Assembly: GCA_964480915.1 (NCBI GenBank)
Contig: CAYZRS010000044.1
Location: forward strand, 1-43,473
DNA length: 43,473 bases
From: CAWGCE01 sp964480915
GTDB lineage: Bacteria; Planctomycetota; Planctomycetia; Pirellulales; Pirellulaceae
Direction: 5' to 3'
Shown: one piece after another, positions 7,356-15,862 of the stretch
Position numbering within the stretch: position 1 is the first letter of the stretch
How the letters are laid out: every line of letters begins with the position of its first letter
The notes under the pieces: generated by a model
What the model was told of the DNA's origin: nothing
The model's input: the letters and a program-made list of their open reading frames with translations, nothing else
Databases searched by the model: none
Made by a program: the position numbers and the translations under genes

Positions 7356-9368
7356 ATGAACGCCTCCGTGCCGCCCACTGCTGTTCCAGATTCGAATCGG
7401 TCGTCGGTCGCGGCCCCGTGCATTGCGTTGGTCGGCAATCCCAACGTCGGCAAGACATCGCTTTTCAATCGGCTGACGAACTTGCTGGCGAAGACATCCA
7501 ACTTTGCGGGGACGACGGTCGAAGTCCGCACCGCCACCATTTCTTTGCAAGATCGGCCCGTCACACTGGTCGATTTGCCCGGTCTCTATTCGCTCGATGC
7601 CGCTTCGCCAGAAGAACGGATTGCGGGCCAATTCCTGCGAGGCGAGTTGCCCGAACGGGGCACGCCCAGCGCGATGGTGGTCATCGTGGATGCCGGGCAA
7701 ATGGAGCGAACCCTGTTCGTTGTTCGCCAGGCGCTCGAAATTGGGCTTCCGATCTTGATCGTCGTGAACATGACCGATACCGCGGCCAAACAGGGCATTC
7801 GTATCGATTACAAGAAACTGTCCCTGCGCTTGGGCGTCCCGGTCGTTCCGGTTTCCGCTCGGACCGGCGACGGGTTTGACGCGCTGCAAGACTCGCTGGC
7901 CGAGCTCATCGCGCCGAGCAAGCTGCCGTCGCTTAGTATCGCGGATGAATCGTGCGACACGTGCGGTGCTTGTCCTTATGCGGACGGTTATCGATGGTCG
8001 TCGACACTGGCTCGAGAGGTCACGCAAACCGGCCCGCAAGCAGCCGACAAATTCACTGTGCTGGCGGACAAGATTTTCACTCATGCTCTTTGCGGCCCCT
8101 TTGTCTTTGTCGCGATCATGCTGGCCGTTTTTATGTCTGTGTTTTCGCTGGCCCAGTATCCGATGGAGTTGCTGGACGGCGGCGTCGGGGCGATCTCGAA
8201 TGCCGTGGCAGGGTGGCTTCCCGCAGGTGACCTAAGCAACTTCATCACGCAGGGTCTGATTGGTGGCGTCGGTTCGGTGCTCGTATTCTTGCCGCAGATT
8301 TGCGTGCTGTTCTTCATGCTGACGCTGCTTGAGGACTGTGGTTATTTATCGCGCGCTGTCCTGGTTGTGGACGGTTGGATGAGAAAAGTCGGCCTGCCTG
8401 GACAGGCCTTTGTGCCCCTCTTGGCGGCTCACGCCTGTGCGATTCCGGCCATCATGTCGACTCGAGTCATTGAGAATCGCCGCGACCGGTTGGCGGCCAT
8501 CATGGTCATCCCATTGATGACTTGTTCCGCCCGGCTGCCCGTTTACGCCATGGTGGCGGCGATGCTGTTCCCCCACAGTCCACTCAGCGCAGCGCTGCTC
8601 TTCGCAGCCGCCTATTTATTGGGGATGGTCGTCGCTTGTGGTGTCGCCTGGGCACTGCGGCTAACGATCCTGCCTGGCAACGCGGCGCCGCTGATTCTGG
8701 ACATCCCACCCTACCGGACACCCTCACTCGGGAATGCCGTTCGCACAGCTTGGGATCGCGGTATTGCGTTTATTCGAGACGCGGGCACGGTCATTCTCGT
8801 GATCTCGATCGGCATCTGGGTCCTGTCGACCTATCCGAAATTGGACGAAGAGGTCTTTCAAGATCGGCTCGTTCAGGCAAATGCAGCACAAGCGGAAGTC
8901 AGCGGCGGACAGCCGCTAGATGAAAATCAGACCGAGCTGCTGCGAGCCCAATTGGGGCAAGAATATTCACTGCTTGGACGCAGCGGAAAATGGGTTCAGC
9001 CACTGTTTGAGCCACTTGGCTACGATTGGAAAACGAGCGTCGGTGTGATCGCCTCGTTTGCCGCTCGCGAAGTGGTCGTCTCGACATTATCGATCCTGTA
9101 CGGAGCGGGCGAGGAGGACACCGATTCGCTCATCGAACGGATCAGCACGGCCAAGCGGTCGGACGGTTCACCCGCGTTTGGCACAGCGACCTGCGTCAGC
9201 TTGCTCGTCTTCTTTGTTCTGGCGATGCAATGCTTGCCCACGCAGGCGGTCACTCGCAAAGAGACCGGCTCTTGGAAGTGGGCCGCTTTCCAGTTGATTT
9301 ACATGACCGTACTCGCCTACGGCTTCGCGTTTGCCGCCAAACAGGCGTGCGACCTGTTCATGAGTTAG
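7356..9368 (+). CDS. feoB: FeoB, GTP-driven ferrous iron permease
   Basis: A 670-residue inner-membrane Fe(II) transporter. The N-terminal G domain shows G1 GNPNVGKT (residues 27-34), G3 DLPG and G4 NMTD. A linker then carries an unusual CDTCGAC (CxxCxxC) motif near residue 200. Two Gate-type membrane halves follow, with the conserved AHACAIPAIMSTR and PLMTCSARLPVY segments that line the permease. Length is normal to slightly short for FeoB. There is no C-terminal FeoC-like domain. Its stop codon overlaps that of the opposing tadC (9365-9368). Confidence 0.96.
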   Translation: MNASVPPTAVPDSNRSSVAAPCIALVGNPNVGKTSLFNRLTNLLAKTSNFAGTTVEVRTATISLQDRPVTLVDLPGLYSLDAASPEERIAGQFLRGELPERGTPSAMVVIVDAGQMERTLFVVRQALEIGLPILIVVNMTDTAAKQGIRIDYKKLSLRLGVPVVPVSARTGDGFDALQDSLAELIAPSKLPSLSIADESCDTCGACPYADGYRWSSTLAREVTQTGPQAADKFTVLADKIFTHALCGPFVFVAIMLAVFMSVFSLAQYPMELLDGGVGAISNAVAGWLPAGDLSNFITQGLIGGVGSVLVFLPQICVLFFMLTLLEDCGYLSRAVLVVDGWMRKVGLPGQAFVPLLAAHACAIPAIMSTRVIENRRDRLAAIMVIPLMTCSARLPVYAMVAAMLFPHSPLSAALLFAAAYLLGMVVACGVAWALRLTILPGNAAPLILDIPPYRTPSLGNAVRTAWDRGIAFIRDAGTVILVISIGIWVLSTYPKLDEEVFQDRLVQANAAQAEVSGGQPLDENQTELLRAQLGQEYSLLGRSGKWVQPLFEPLGYDWKTSVGVIASFAAREVVVSTLSILYGAGEEDTDSLIERISTAKRSDGSPAFGTATCVSLLVFFVLAMQCLPTQAVTRKETGSWKWAAFQLIYMTVLAYGFAFAAKQACDLFMS

Positions 9369-10354
9369 CGCAACTCGCGGGCGACCGCGGCCGCTGCAAA
9401 CGGCCGACTGTCAGGGATGGACGTGTTCGGGTTTGCAGCGGAAGAGACGGAAGGAACCAAGACCCCACCGGGACGATTCTCCTGCTTGACGAAATCCCGC
9501 AGCTCCAACAGCGCAGGCCCCAAGAGCAAGATATAGATGGGCGGAGCCAAGAAAAACACCACAGGCAGCAAGATTTTCACGGCCGCTTTGTTACCCCGCT
9601 CTTCTGCCTTGATCTGCCGACTGCGACGAATGCTGTCGGCAAACTCTCGCAGCGCATCGACAAATCGACCGCCGATCCGATGGTTGTGCTTCATGAGCGC
9701 GCTGAGTGCCGTTACATCAGGCAAATCGACTCGCTGAGCGAACTTCTCCATCGCTTGATCGAATGATCCGGTGTCGGTCTGTCTGAGGATGATCGATAGT
9801 TCGCAGGCCAGGTCGGGATGCGAACCTTCCAATTCACGAATGACGCGTGATAGCGACTGCTGCATGGTCAGGCCGCCCGACATGATCATGGTGAGCATGT
9901 CCAAGGCATCGGGCAGATCAAACTGGATGCGACTACTGCGAGCATCGGCCGCCAAGGATAGCACCACGCGTGGCACTCCGAAGATGACAATCGCCACCAC
10001 GAGGGCGACGGCCAGGAGCTTGGTGGAAGCGACCGGTATGAGCCCTACTGCCAAACCGCCCGCCAGACAAAGACACCAAAGCATCAGTGCGACATTCCTC
10101 GTCGCCAAGAAGTTATCCAACGCGTGCTTGTGGTAGTAGCCGGCGCGCACCAATTCGGACTGAATCTCGGCCCTGACCTTCTCTCCCGCCCCCATGACAG
10201 TTGCCATCACCGACGTGTAACGCCCCAGCACCGGCGGTACGGTGCGCAAGTGGGCCGAGGATTTTGGTGTCGGCGCTCGTCGCCACCGACGCCCCAACAA
10301 GAACGTGAGGGAGGCCAACAACAGAAAGACAAAGAGTGAGAGGAGATCGATCAC
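9365..10354 (-). CDS. tadC: TadC, inner-membrane platform protein of the Tad pilus (GspF family)
   Basis: A 329-residue membrane protein of the type II secretion F family. It has an N-terminal helix (IDLLSLFVFLLLASLTFLLG), a pair of helices near residues 85-130, the cytoplasmic GspF domain (GLTMQQSLSRVIRELEG, ALSALMKHNHRIGGRFVDAL) and a C-terminal helix pair. It forms the platform with TadB that couples the TadA motor to pilin polymerisation. I place the start at a GTG (10354) whose G is the last base of the tadB stop codon, a one-base overlap that suggests translational coupling. The longer reading upstream overlaps tadB and is Arg/Asp-rich. Confidence 0.9.
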   Translation of the reverse strand: MIDLLSLFVFLLLASLTFLLGRRWRRAPTPKSSAHLRTVPPVLGRYTSVMATVMGAGEKVRAEIQSELVRAGYYHKHALDNFLATRNVALMLWCLCLAGGLAVGLIPVASTKLLAVALVVAIVIFGVPRVVLSLAADARSSRIQFDLPDALDMLTMIMSGGLTMQQSLSRVIRELEGSHPDLACELSIILRQTDTGSFDQAMEKFAQRVDLPDVTALSALMKHNHRIGGRFVDALREFADSIRRSRQIKAEERGNKAAVKILLPVVFFLAPPIYILLLGPALLELRDFVKQENRPGGVLVPSVSSAANPNTSIPDSRPFAAAAVARELR

Positions 10355-11277
10355 TAGTAATCCGCCCGCAAGAGCATTTGAACCCAGATCAATCCGATCA
10401 TCTCGGAAACGAAAGCGACGATCAACATTTTGCGACCGGTCGCATCGGTCCACAGCTCTTGACCATATTCGGGTCGAAAGAGAAACATGTAGCCAAAAAT
10501 GAGTGCGCCCAACATGGCGATGATCATCACCGATATCCGCCCCGCACCGGTCGTGCTACGCAACTTTTGATGGTACTCGTACCGTTTACGAATCACCTCC
10601 GATAGACGCTCGAGCGTTTGGGCGAGGTTACCTCCCGTTTCGCGATGCACGGCGATCGTGCTCCCGAAGATGCGGACATCAAGCGTGTCGATGCGGCCGG
10701 CCAGGCTTCCCATCGCCGCTCGCACCGGCAAGCCCATCTCGACCTGACTCACGCAGCGACGGAATTCGGTCCGTAGCGGATCCTCCAGTGACTGCGACAC
10801 GAGTGTCACCGCTTGCTCTAAACTCTCTCCCGCCCGGACCGCACGGGCCATCAATTCCATCGCTTGCGGCAGCTGTTTTTGAAACTTCTGAACCATACGG
10901 CGATAGGACCAGGCCAGCACACATAGCCCGCCTAGCAAACCGACCACCGCAGCGGCCACGGTCGGCCCGATCGAATCGGTCGCAACAAACACAGCGGTCC
11001 CCATGACCGCCGCACAACCGACGATGATCCAGGTCGTTTGTCGCGTCGTTCGCGAAGACGTCGTCAGCACTACGATTCGATGAAACCAATCATCGAATCT
11101 TTGCAAAAGAGACCGGGCCGCATCATCTTGACGTCGCACGGGAAGCGACCGGATCCGATGCGGCTTCGCAACCATGTCGTCACCGGCGCCGACAGCGGCC
11201 TGGGACCATCGATTCGCCAGCAGCCAAGTCGCCAGGCTGAGGCAGCAAAAGACGATGATTTCTATCGGAGTCACCAC
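10354..11277 (-). CDS. tadB: TadB, inner-membrane platform protein of the Tad pilus (GspF family)
   Basis: A 307-residue GspF-family protein that pairs with TadC. It has an N-terminal helix, a central helix pair (AAAVVGLLGGLCVLAWSY), the cytoplasmic GspF domain with RAGESLEQAVTLVSQSL and GGNLAQTLERLSEVIRKR, and two C-terminal helices. Two consecutive GTG codons open the reading frame; the first (11277) follows a GGGGAC ribosome site supplied by the end of tadA. The gap to tadA is 3 bases and tadB overlaps tadC by 1 base, so tadA-B-C should be translated as a unit. Confidence 0.92.
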   Translation of the reverse strand: MVTPIEIIVFCCLSLATWLLANRWSQAAVGAGDDMVAKPHRIRSLPVRRQDDAARSLLQRFDDWFHRIVVLTTSSRTTRQTTWIIVGCAAVMGTAVFVATDSIGPTVAAAVVGLLGGLCVLAWSYRRMVQKFQKQLPQAMELMARAVRAGESLEQAVTLVSQSLEDPLRTEFRRCVSQVEMGLPVRAAMGSLAGRIDTLDVRIFGSTIAVHRETGGNLAQTLERLSEVIRKRYEYHQKLRSTTGAGRISVMIIAMLGALIFGYMFLFRPEYGQELWTDATGRKMLIVAFVSEMIGLIWVQMLLRADY

Positions 11278-11280
11278 GGC

Positions 11281-12606
11281 TTAGTCCCCGCTTGTCCGCT
11301 GGAACAGTGATTCTTCAAAATCGACGCCCGCTTCGTAGAACAAGTCTGCGCAGCGAGGCCGAATTCCAGTCGCTTCGAATGTCCCGCGTGCCCGCCCTTC
11401 CGAGTCCAATCCGTCTCGGCGGAACGCAAACACATCTTTCAACCGATAACTGGCTTTATCCATGCCCGTGATTTCGGTAACACGTGTGACACGGCGGACG
11501 CCCCCTTTCAATCGTGCTAAATGAACGACCAGTCCAATCCCATTGGCGATGTACTGCCGGACGACTTCGATTGGCAATTCAAACCCCGTCATGGCGACCA
11601 TCATCTCTAGCCGAGCCAACGCGTCGTGCGTGTCGTTGGCGTGAATGGTCGTCAGTGATCCTTCGTGACCGGTGTTCATCGCCTGCAGCATGTCCAGCGC
11701 TTCGGGACCGCGGACTTCACCGACCAAGATCCGATCGGGCCGCATCCGTAGGCTGTTACGGACGAGATCCCGTTGCGTGAAGGCACCGGCACCTTCCGCA
11801 TTGGCGGGCCGAGTTTCCAAACGCACCACGTGCGGATGCTGCAGCACCAATTCGGCCGAATCTTCGATCGTGACAATACGTTCGGTCGGCGGGATCGCTG
11901 TGCTCAGCGCATCGAGAAGCGTCGTCTTACCGGCACCTGTCCCACCCGACAGCATGATGCTGACGCGCGCCTGAACGGCGGCCGTCAAGAACTGAGCCAT
12001 GGCCTGTGACAGCGCGTTCGCCTTGACAAGATTTTGCAGCTCGAAGTGTTCGGTTTGAAACCGCCGAATCGAAAGTTTTGGGCCGCCGAGCGCCAGCGGT
12101 GGAATGACGGCATTCACACGTGAACCGTCCGGCAGGCGAGCATCCACCAGCGGGCTCACTTCATCAATTCGTCTGCCTACGCGCGAAACTACCCGCTGAA
12201 TGATTCGCAGCAGGTGTGCTTCGTCGGCGAAAATGACGGGGGCCGGCTCGATTTGGCCACGACGCTCGACGAAGACTTCATGCGGCGAATTGACCAAGAT
12301 ATCGCTGACCGACCGGTCGTGCATCAATGGTTCGAGCGGGCCCATGCCGAATAATTCATGCTGCAATTCTTGATGCAGCCGCGTACGAACTCGTTCGGGC
12401 AATCCACGGCGCTGAGCATCAATGTGATCCCATGTCAGTCGCCCCACTTCGTCCTGCAACAGGTCATCTTCCCAGTGTTCGACAGCCGCCAGATCGAGCG
12501 ACTCGACCAACTGCGCGTGGATCTCCTGCTTCAGCACTTGAAACGCGCGCTCATCGACGAGTTCGAGCGCGTCCTTCGCATTGCCCCTGATCTCTTCCTT
12601 GAGCAT
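11281..12606 (-). CDS. tadA: TadA/CpaF, secretion ATPase of the Tad pilus
   Basis: A hexameric cytoplasmic ATPase of the VirB11/CpaF family that powers pilus assembly. The 441 residues include the CpaF N-terminal helical region, the conserved GMGPLEPLM and SVSDILVN segments (about 87-105), Walker A GGTGAGKT (221-228), the His-box region HPHVVRLETRPAN, RMRPDRILVGEVRGPEALDML, and TGHEGSLTTIHANDTHDALARLE. I chose the ATG at 12606, with AAGG upstream, because the longer reading overlaps rcpC and its extra residues are low complexity. Confidence 0.95.
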   Translation of the reverse strand: MLKEEIRGNAKDALELVDERAFQVLKQEIHAQLVESLDLAAVEHWEDDLLQDEVGRLTWDHIDAQRRGLPERVRTRLHQELQHELFGMGPLEPLMHDRSVSDILVNSPHEVFVERRGQIEPAPVIFADEAHLLRIIQRVVSRVGRRIDEVSPLVDARLPDGSRVNAVIPPLALGGPKLSIRRFQTEHFELQNLVKANALSQAMAQFLTAAVQARVSIMLSGGTGAGKTTLLDALSTAIPPTERIVTIEDSAELVLQHPHVVRLETRPANAEGAGAFTQRDLVRNSLRMRPDRILVGEVRGPEALDMLQAMNTGHEGSLTTIHANDTHDALARLEMMVAMTGFELPIEVVRQYIANGIGLVVHLARLKGGVRRVTRVTEITGMDKASYRLKDVFAFRRDGLDSEGRARGTFEATGIRPRCADLFYEAGVDFEESLFQRTSGD

Positions 12607-12640
12607 CGGGTCGCCTTCGCTGTTGTGATTCGTTGGTTGC

Positions 12641-13789
12641 TTAAAGATTCGTGTGGTCGTCGGCCCGAGACTCGCGCTCATTGCTCGGCGACCTCGCCGT
12701 GCGGAGGGCTGTCGGATCGGGATTGCGAAGCCGTTCGTCGGGTTGCCCCGTCCGTTCGAATCGCTCTGCCTGACGGGCTCCTGGCGGTCGATCGGCAGCG
12801 GGGCGATCACCAAATTCGGACGTAGTGCGGCTCAGATCGCTGGAACCATCAAAGCGAATCTTGTTCATCCTCTGGCCGCGATAGACCTCGAGCCCCCGGT
12901 TGCGAATTCGCTTCAAGTGCAACACCTGCTCTAGCGTTTTCAGATCCACCAAATCGACCGTCGCCACATCGTCGGGATGACGCAACGTCAACGAGAGCGA
13001 TCCATTGCTCTCGACCACACGCAGCACTTCCGCCTGTTCCGGCGACACCGCCAGCGTCACTCGCATCCAATCATCGCGGGGATCGGCCGTCCGAGCTCGC
13101 GTCGCTTCAAATGCATCCTTGTCCAACGCGAGGACGCGGACTCCTTGCATCAACGTCAGCGCGGCCGATCGGTACGATTCGTATTCATAGCCATTGCCGC
13201 CGGCTGTGAAGCGACTTCCATTCCCATAGTGCCGGCCGTTGGCGACTTGGTTATGGTGCGAATAGCCGTGGTACCCCAGTCGAGGGTGCCAGTTGTTGTG
13301 GCCGCCGAAGTCACCTTCACCCACTTGAAAAATCAGGTCTACTAACTGGCCGGGACCTGCAAATCCGAGCAGACCATTGTCGTCGCTGATGGCAACGGTG
13401 ACTGCCCGCTGGCCTGGCAACAGTCGGGTAGCCAGATTGGGCCCTTCACCCTCTGGATAAAAATGCACCGTGTCGAACGTCGTCCCTCGTGCTAAATCGG
13501 CCTTCAGTGTTCGCCCGATGATTTGAGAAGTGGATGACATGAAAGGACCCTTGATCCCTCGCTTTTTCATCTCTGCCCTGGTCATCCGCATCAGTGCAAT
13601 GTCACCGAGTGCGATCGTCCGTCCTGCCTTGAGGTCGACACTCGATAGCGGGACCGTCACTTGATCGGGACGAGCATCGGACTGAGCCATCACAGGGCGA
13701 CTGCCCGCTTTTCGCACCGCGTAAACGCCCATCAAGCCGACAAGGACGGCCAGAAATGCCAAGAGGATGGTGCCGGAACTCGTGCGCAT
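12641..13789 (-). CDS. rcpC: RcpC/CpaB, periplasmic Flp pilus assembly protein with SAF domain
   Basis: A 382-residue protein with one N-terminal membrane helix (GTILLAFLAVLVGLMGVYAV). An SAF-type domain follows (VPLSSVDLKAGRTIALGDIAL ... GRTLKADLARGTTF), then the RcpC/CpaB core (LLPGQRAVTVAISDDNGLLGFAGPGQLVDLIF ... VTLAVSPEQAEVLRVVESNGSLSLTLR). The core is split by a His/Asn/Gly/Tyr-rich insertion of about 45 residues (GGHNNWHPRLGYHGYSHH is part of it), which is not a usual part of CpaB. The last ~65 residues are hydrophilic, rich in Arg, Asp and Pro. The family acts in the periplasm with the secretin. The start ATG at 13789 is preceded by GAGGGAT. Confidence 0.88.
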   Translation of the reverse strand: MRTSSGTILLAFLAVLVGLMGVYAVRKAGSRPVMAQSDARPDQVTVPLSSVDLKAGRTIALGDIALMRMTRAEMKKRGIKGPFMSSTSQIIGRTLKADLARGTTFDTVHFYPEGEGPNLATRLLPGQRAVTVAISDDNGLLGFAGPGQLVDLIFQVGEGDFGGHNNWHPRLGYHGYSHHNQVANGRHYGNGSRFTAGGNGYEYESYRSAALTLMQGVRVLALDKDAFEATRARTADPRDDWMRVTLAVSPEQAEVLRVVESNGSLSLTLRHPDDVATVDLVDLKTLEQVLHLKRIRNRGLEVYRGQRMNKIRFDGSSDLSRTTSEFGDRPAADRPPGARQAERFERTGQPDERLRNPDPTALRTARSPSNERESRADDHTNL

Positions 13790-13867
13790 GGTTTTGATCC
13801 CTCGGTGAGCCGCTATCAATCGGTCGTTCTTGCGCTACGATCTCGCCGTACGCATTTCGGCGCGGCC

Positions 13868-14395
13868 CTAAACTTGCGAACTATCGACGAACATTTTTAC
13901 GAGCAATACCAACCAGGCCGACAGACCGGCTGGGACTGCGTACGGAATGGTCTTCTTCAGGATCGAAGAACCGCGTGACGAACCTCCGCTTCCGCCACTG
14001 CCCGTGGCACCGGCCGTCAAGGTTTGAGCCGCCGTGCCATTCCAAATCATGACGGCCAAGAGGCATACAAATCCCATGAAAGCGCTGAGGACGAAGACAA
14101 ACAGCGTCGGCATCGCGCCCATCCAGGCCCCCAGCGCGCCCATCAGTTTGACATCGCCACCGCCACCACCGCCGATACACCACAGCACAAAGAGGAAACC
14201 GAATCCGACGCAGAATCCGCCGGCGGCGAACAGCAGACCTGCCGTTCCCGCAGTGAAGGCGTGGAATGTGAAACCCAGCACCATCGCAGAAACCGTCAGC
14301 CAATTGGGAATTCGTCGCCACTTCAGATCCGTGACCATCGCAGCCAAAGAAATGGCGAAGACAAAGACGAATTGAGCCACCGTAAACTTTTCCAT
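13868..14395 (-). CDS. tadV: TadV/CpaA, prepilin peptidase of the Tad pilus
   Basis: A 175-residue inner-membrane aspartic protease (peptidase A24 family) that cleaves Flp prepilins and TadE/F-type pseudopilins. Both catalytic-Asp regions are visible: the first in TDLKWRRIPNWLT after helix 1, the second in GGGGGGDVKLMGALGAWMG. Four to five hydrophobic helices are present. A Gly/Ser loop (GATGSGGSGGSSRG) precedes the last helix. The ATG at 14395 has GAAGG upstream; the longer reading is not hydrophobic and looks non-coding. It lies between the pilin cluster and rcpC. Confidence 0.92.
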   Translation of the reverse strand: MEKFTVAQFVFVFAISLAAMVTDLKWRRIPNWLTVSAMVLGFTFHAFTAGTAGLLFAAGGFCVGFGFLFVLWCIGGGGGGDVKLMGALGAWMGAMPTLFVFVLSAFMGFVCLLAVMIWNGTAAQTLTAGATGSGGSGGSSRGSSILKKTIPYAVPAGLSAWLVLLVKMFVDSSQV

Positions 14396-14610
14396 CGCGC
14401 CTTCGATCCCTCGTAAGTGCGTCTTGATTTGCCAGGCCGATTCCGCATCGGCTGCTGTTGATACTTCGTCGACGGTGGCTGATCGGGATGACACCCTGGG
14501 GAATATCGCCACCTGTTCACGTTAAAGCGAACGTAGCAGCGGGCAATTCGCGGCGTACCACCCAGTCGTGGGACGCGTGAGCAACACAAGCCGACCGCCT
14601 TACCATCGGC

Positions 14611-14633
14611 CCGCGACAGCACTGCTGTCGCGG
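14611..14633. repeat. Perfect GC-rich palindrome directly after a pilin gene
   Basis: Two perfect 11-base arms (CCGCGACAGCA and its complement) around a single central base begin at the base after the stop codon of pilin paralogue 2. As RNA this folds into a 10-bp stem with a 3-base loop. No T run follows on the reverse strand, so it is more likely an mRNA-stabilising or partial read-through element than a full terminator. The 200+ bases to tadV contain no gene. Confidence 0.7.
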
Positions 14634-15038
14634 CTAAGCGCCCTCGTCGGTGGCGGCGATGGTCAAGTTCAGACAACCCGGCGCATCGCCCGTGACATCG
14701 ACCAACTCGCTAATATCTTCAAAACGGCCGCGCATGATGCAATCTTCGGGATCATTGAAATCACCGTCTCCGTTGCCGTCGATTTCAATGTTGTAGGCAT
14801 AGGACTGGTCGAGGTGATCGAGCCCCACTGCCACATCGCCAAATTGCTGCACGATGTGATCACGTAGCGTGGCCAAGCCGACCATCGCGCCCATGGCGAC
14901 GATGGTGGTGACCAAGATGGTGCTTGCAACCGAGGTCGTACCTTGGCAGTCCCGCCACAGTCGCAGGAATAACGCCCCTTGCGTGGCCGGCACGGTCCGT
15001 TGTCGAACCACATTTGTTTCTTTTTTCACGTTCACCAA
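14634..15038 (-). CDS. Flp-like type IVb pilin paralogue 2 (no conserved Glu)
   Basis: About 134 residues. A basic leader (VNVKKETNVVRQRTV..., LWRDCQG) precedes a hydrophobic helix (TTSVASTILVTTIVAMGAMVG) and the family's post-helix GLATLRDHI. The Glu usually found at position 5 or 6 of the mature pilin is replaced by Ser, so this may be a minor or divergent subunit. The tail has a Ca-site-like acidic DGNGDGDFNDPEDC and a second Cys (APGCLNLTI). I suggest TTG at 15038 (or GTG 15035) because GGGGGGAG lies just upstream; this start is uncertain. The pilin 3 stop lies 25 bases upstream. Confidence 0.7.
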   Translation of the reverse strand: MVNVKKETNVVRQRTVPATQGALFLRLWRDCQGTTSVASTILVTTIVAMGAMVGLATLRDHIVQQFGDVAVGLDHLDQSYAYNIEIDGNGDGDFNDPEDCIMRGRFEDISELVDVTGDAPGCLNLTIAATDEGA

Positions 15039-15063
15039 CTGTTGATTCTCCCCCCTGTTTGCC

Positions 15064-15441
15064 TCACCGTTCTTGGTCAAACAACGGCACGATCTCGATG
15101 CACATCGGCGCTTGACCGCTCGGATCGCGGATTGCCGGCTCGCAGAAATTCAGATTGTCGACATAAGAAGAACCGGCAATTTGAAAATCGAACTGCATGT
15201 TGTCGATCGTTCCGCGGTTCACAATCTCGTTGTAGTCGTACCCTTGTTGCAAGCTAGAAACAGCCGCCGAAGCGTCGCCCAGCTCTTGGATGATCGAGTC
15301 GCGATAGGCCGATAACCCGACGATGCAACCGACGAGAACGATCGTCGCCAGTAATACCATTTCGATCGAAGAGAGCATGCCCGAGTCGTCTCGACACAGT
15401 GTGGCGATGACGTGCGTCCTATCCGTTGGCAACCTATCCAC
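15064..15441 (-). CDS. Flp-like type IVb pilin paralogue 3
   Basis: About 125 residues. The leader ends CRDDSG, followed by the helix MLSSIEMVLLATIVLVGCIVG with Glu at position 6 after the Gly, then GLSAYRDSIIQELGDASAAVSSL. The C-terminal domain carries GSSYVDNLNFC ... PSGQAPMCIEI, the two-Cys motif shared with paralogues 4 and 6. The GTG at 15441 follows GGGAG at a good distance; a TTG at 15471 would overlap the end of pilin 4. It is the second of three pilin-type genes in tandem. Its match to paralogue 4 (DPSG, MCI) suggests a duplication. Confidence 0.78.
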   Translation of the reverse strand: MDRLPTDRTHVIATLCRDDSGMLSSIEMVLLATIVLVGCIVGLSAYRDSIIQELGDASAAVSSLQQGYDYNEIVNRGTIDNMQFDFQIAGSSYVDNLNFCEPAIRDPSGQAPMCIEIVPLFDQER

Positions 15442-15457
15442 TGATCGCTCCCTGCAT

Positions 15458-15862
15458 CTATTCCTGTTCAATGGTCACCGCGTCCACGACGATACACATC
15501 GCCATGGCGCCCGACGGATCGCCCGCCGCCGATTCGCAAAAGTCGAGTTGATCCCTAAAGAGGCTGCCGTCGGTTCGCGCATCGTACGCGATCGAACCGA
15601 AAGTACCGCTCAACGCGACTTCGTCGTACTGGAATGTCTGATTCAAACTGCTAACGGCAGCTGCGCTGTCCGCGATCTCGCTCACCATGGCATCCCGATA
15701 AGCCGACATGCCGACGATCAGGCCGAGCACGATCACCGTTGCCAACAAGACAAGTTCCAGCGAGACCACAAATCCAGCATCGTCCTGCCAAAGTCGTTTT
15801 GGCCAAACCCTGGGCGACACTTTTTCGGTGGAGGCAACGGCCACAATCAGTAACGTCTTCAT
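15458..15862 (-). CDS. Flp-like type IVb pilin paralogue 4, coupled to the toroid protein gene
   Basis: A 134-residue prepilin. Its leader is longer than usual and partly hydrophobic (MKTLLIVAVAS, then LWQDDAG), followed by the helix FVVSLELVLLATVIVLGLIVG with Glu at position 6 and GMSAYRDAM after it. The tail has GSLFRDQLDFCESAAGDPSG and a second Cys in AMAMCIVV. The ATG at 15862 overlaps the TGA of the upstream gene (ATGA) and has GGGAG upstream, so translation is probably coupled. Confidence 0.8.
   Translation of the reverse strand: MKTLLIVAVASTEKVSPRVWPKRLWQDDAGFVVSLELVLLATVIVLGLIVGMSAYRDAMVSEIADSAAAVSSLNQTFQYDEVALSGTFGSIAYDARTDGSLFRDQLDFCESAAGDPSGAMAMCIVVDAVTIEQE

Noticed and set aside
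14640..15038. Tad pilin 2 tail as an EF-hand calcium site
   Set aside because: The DGNGDGDFNDPED stretch resembles a Ca loop, but there is only one and no partner helix. I mention it only as acidic.
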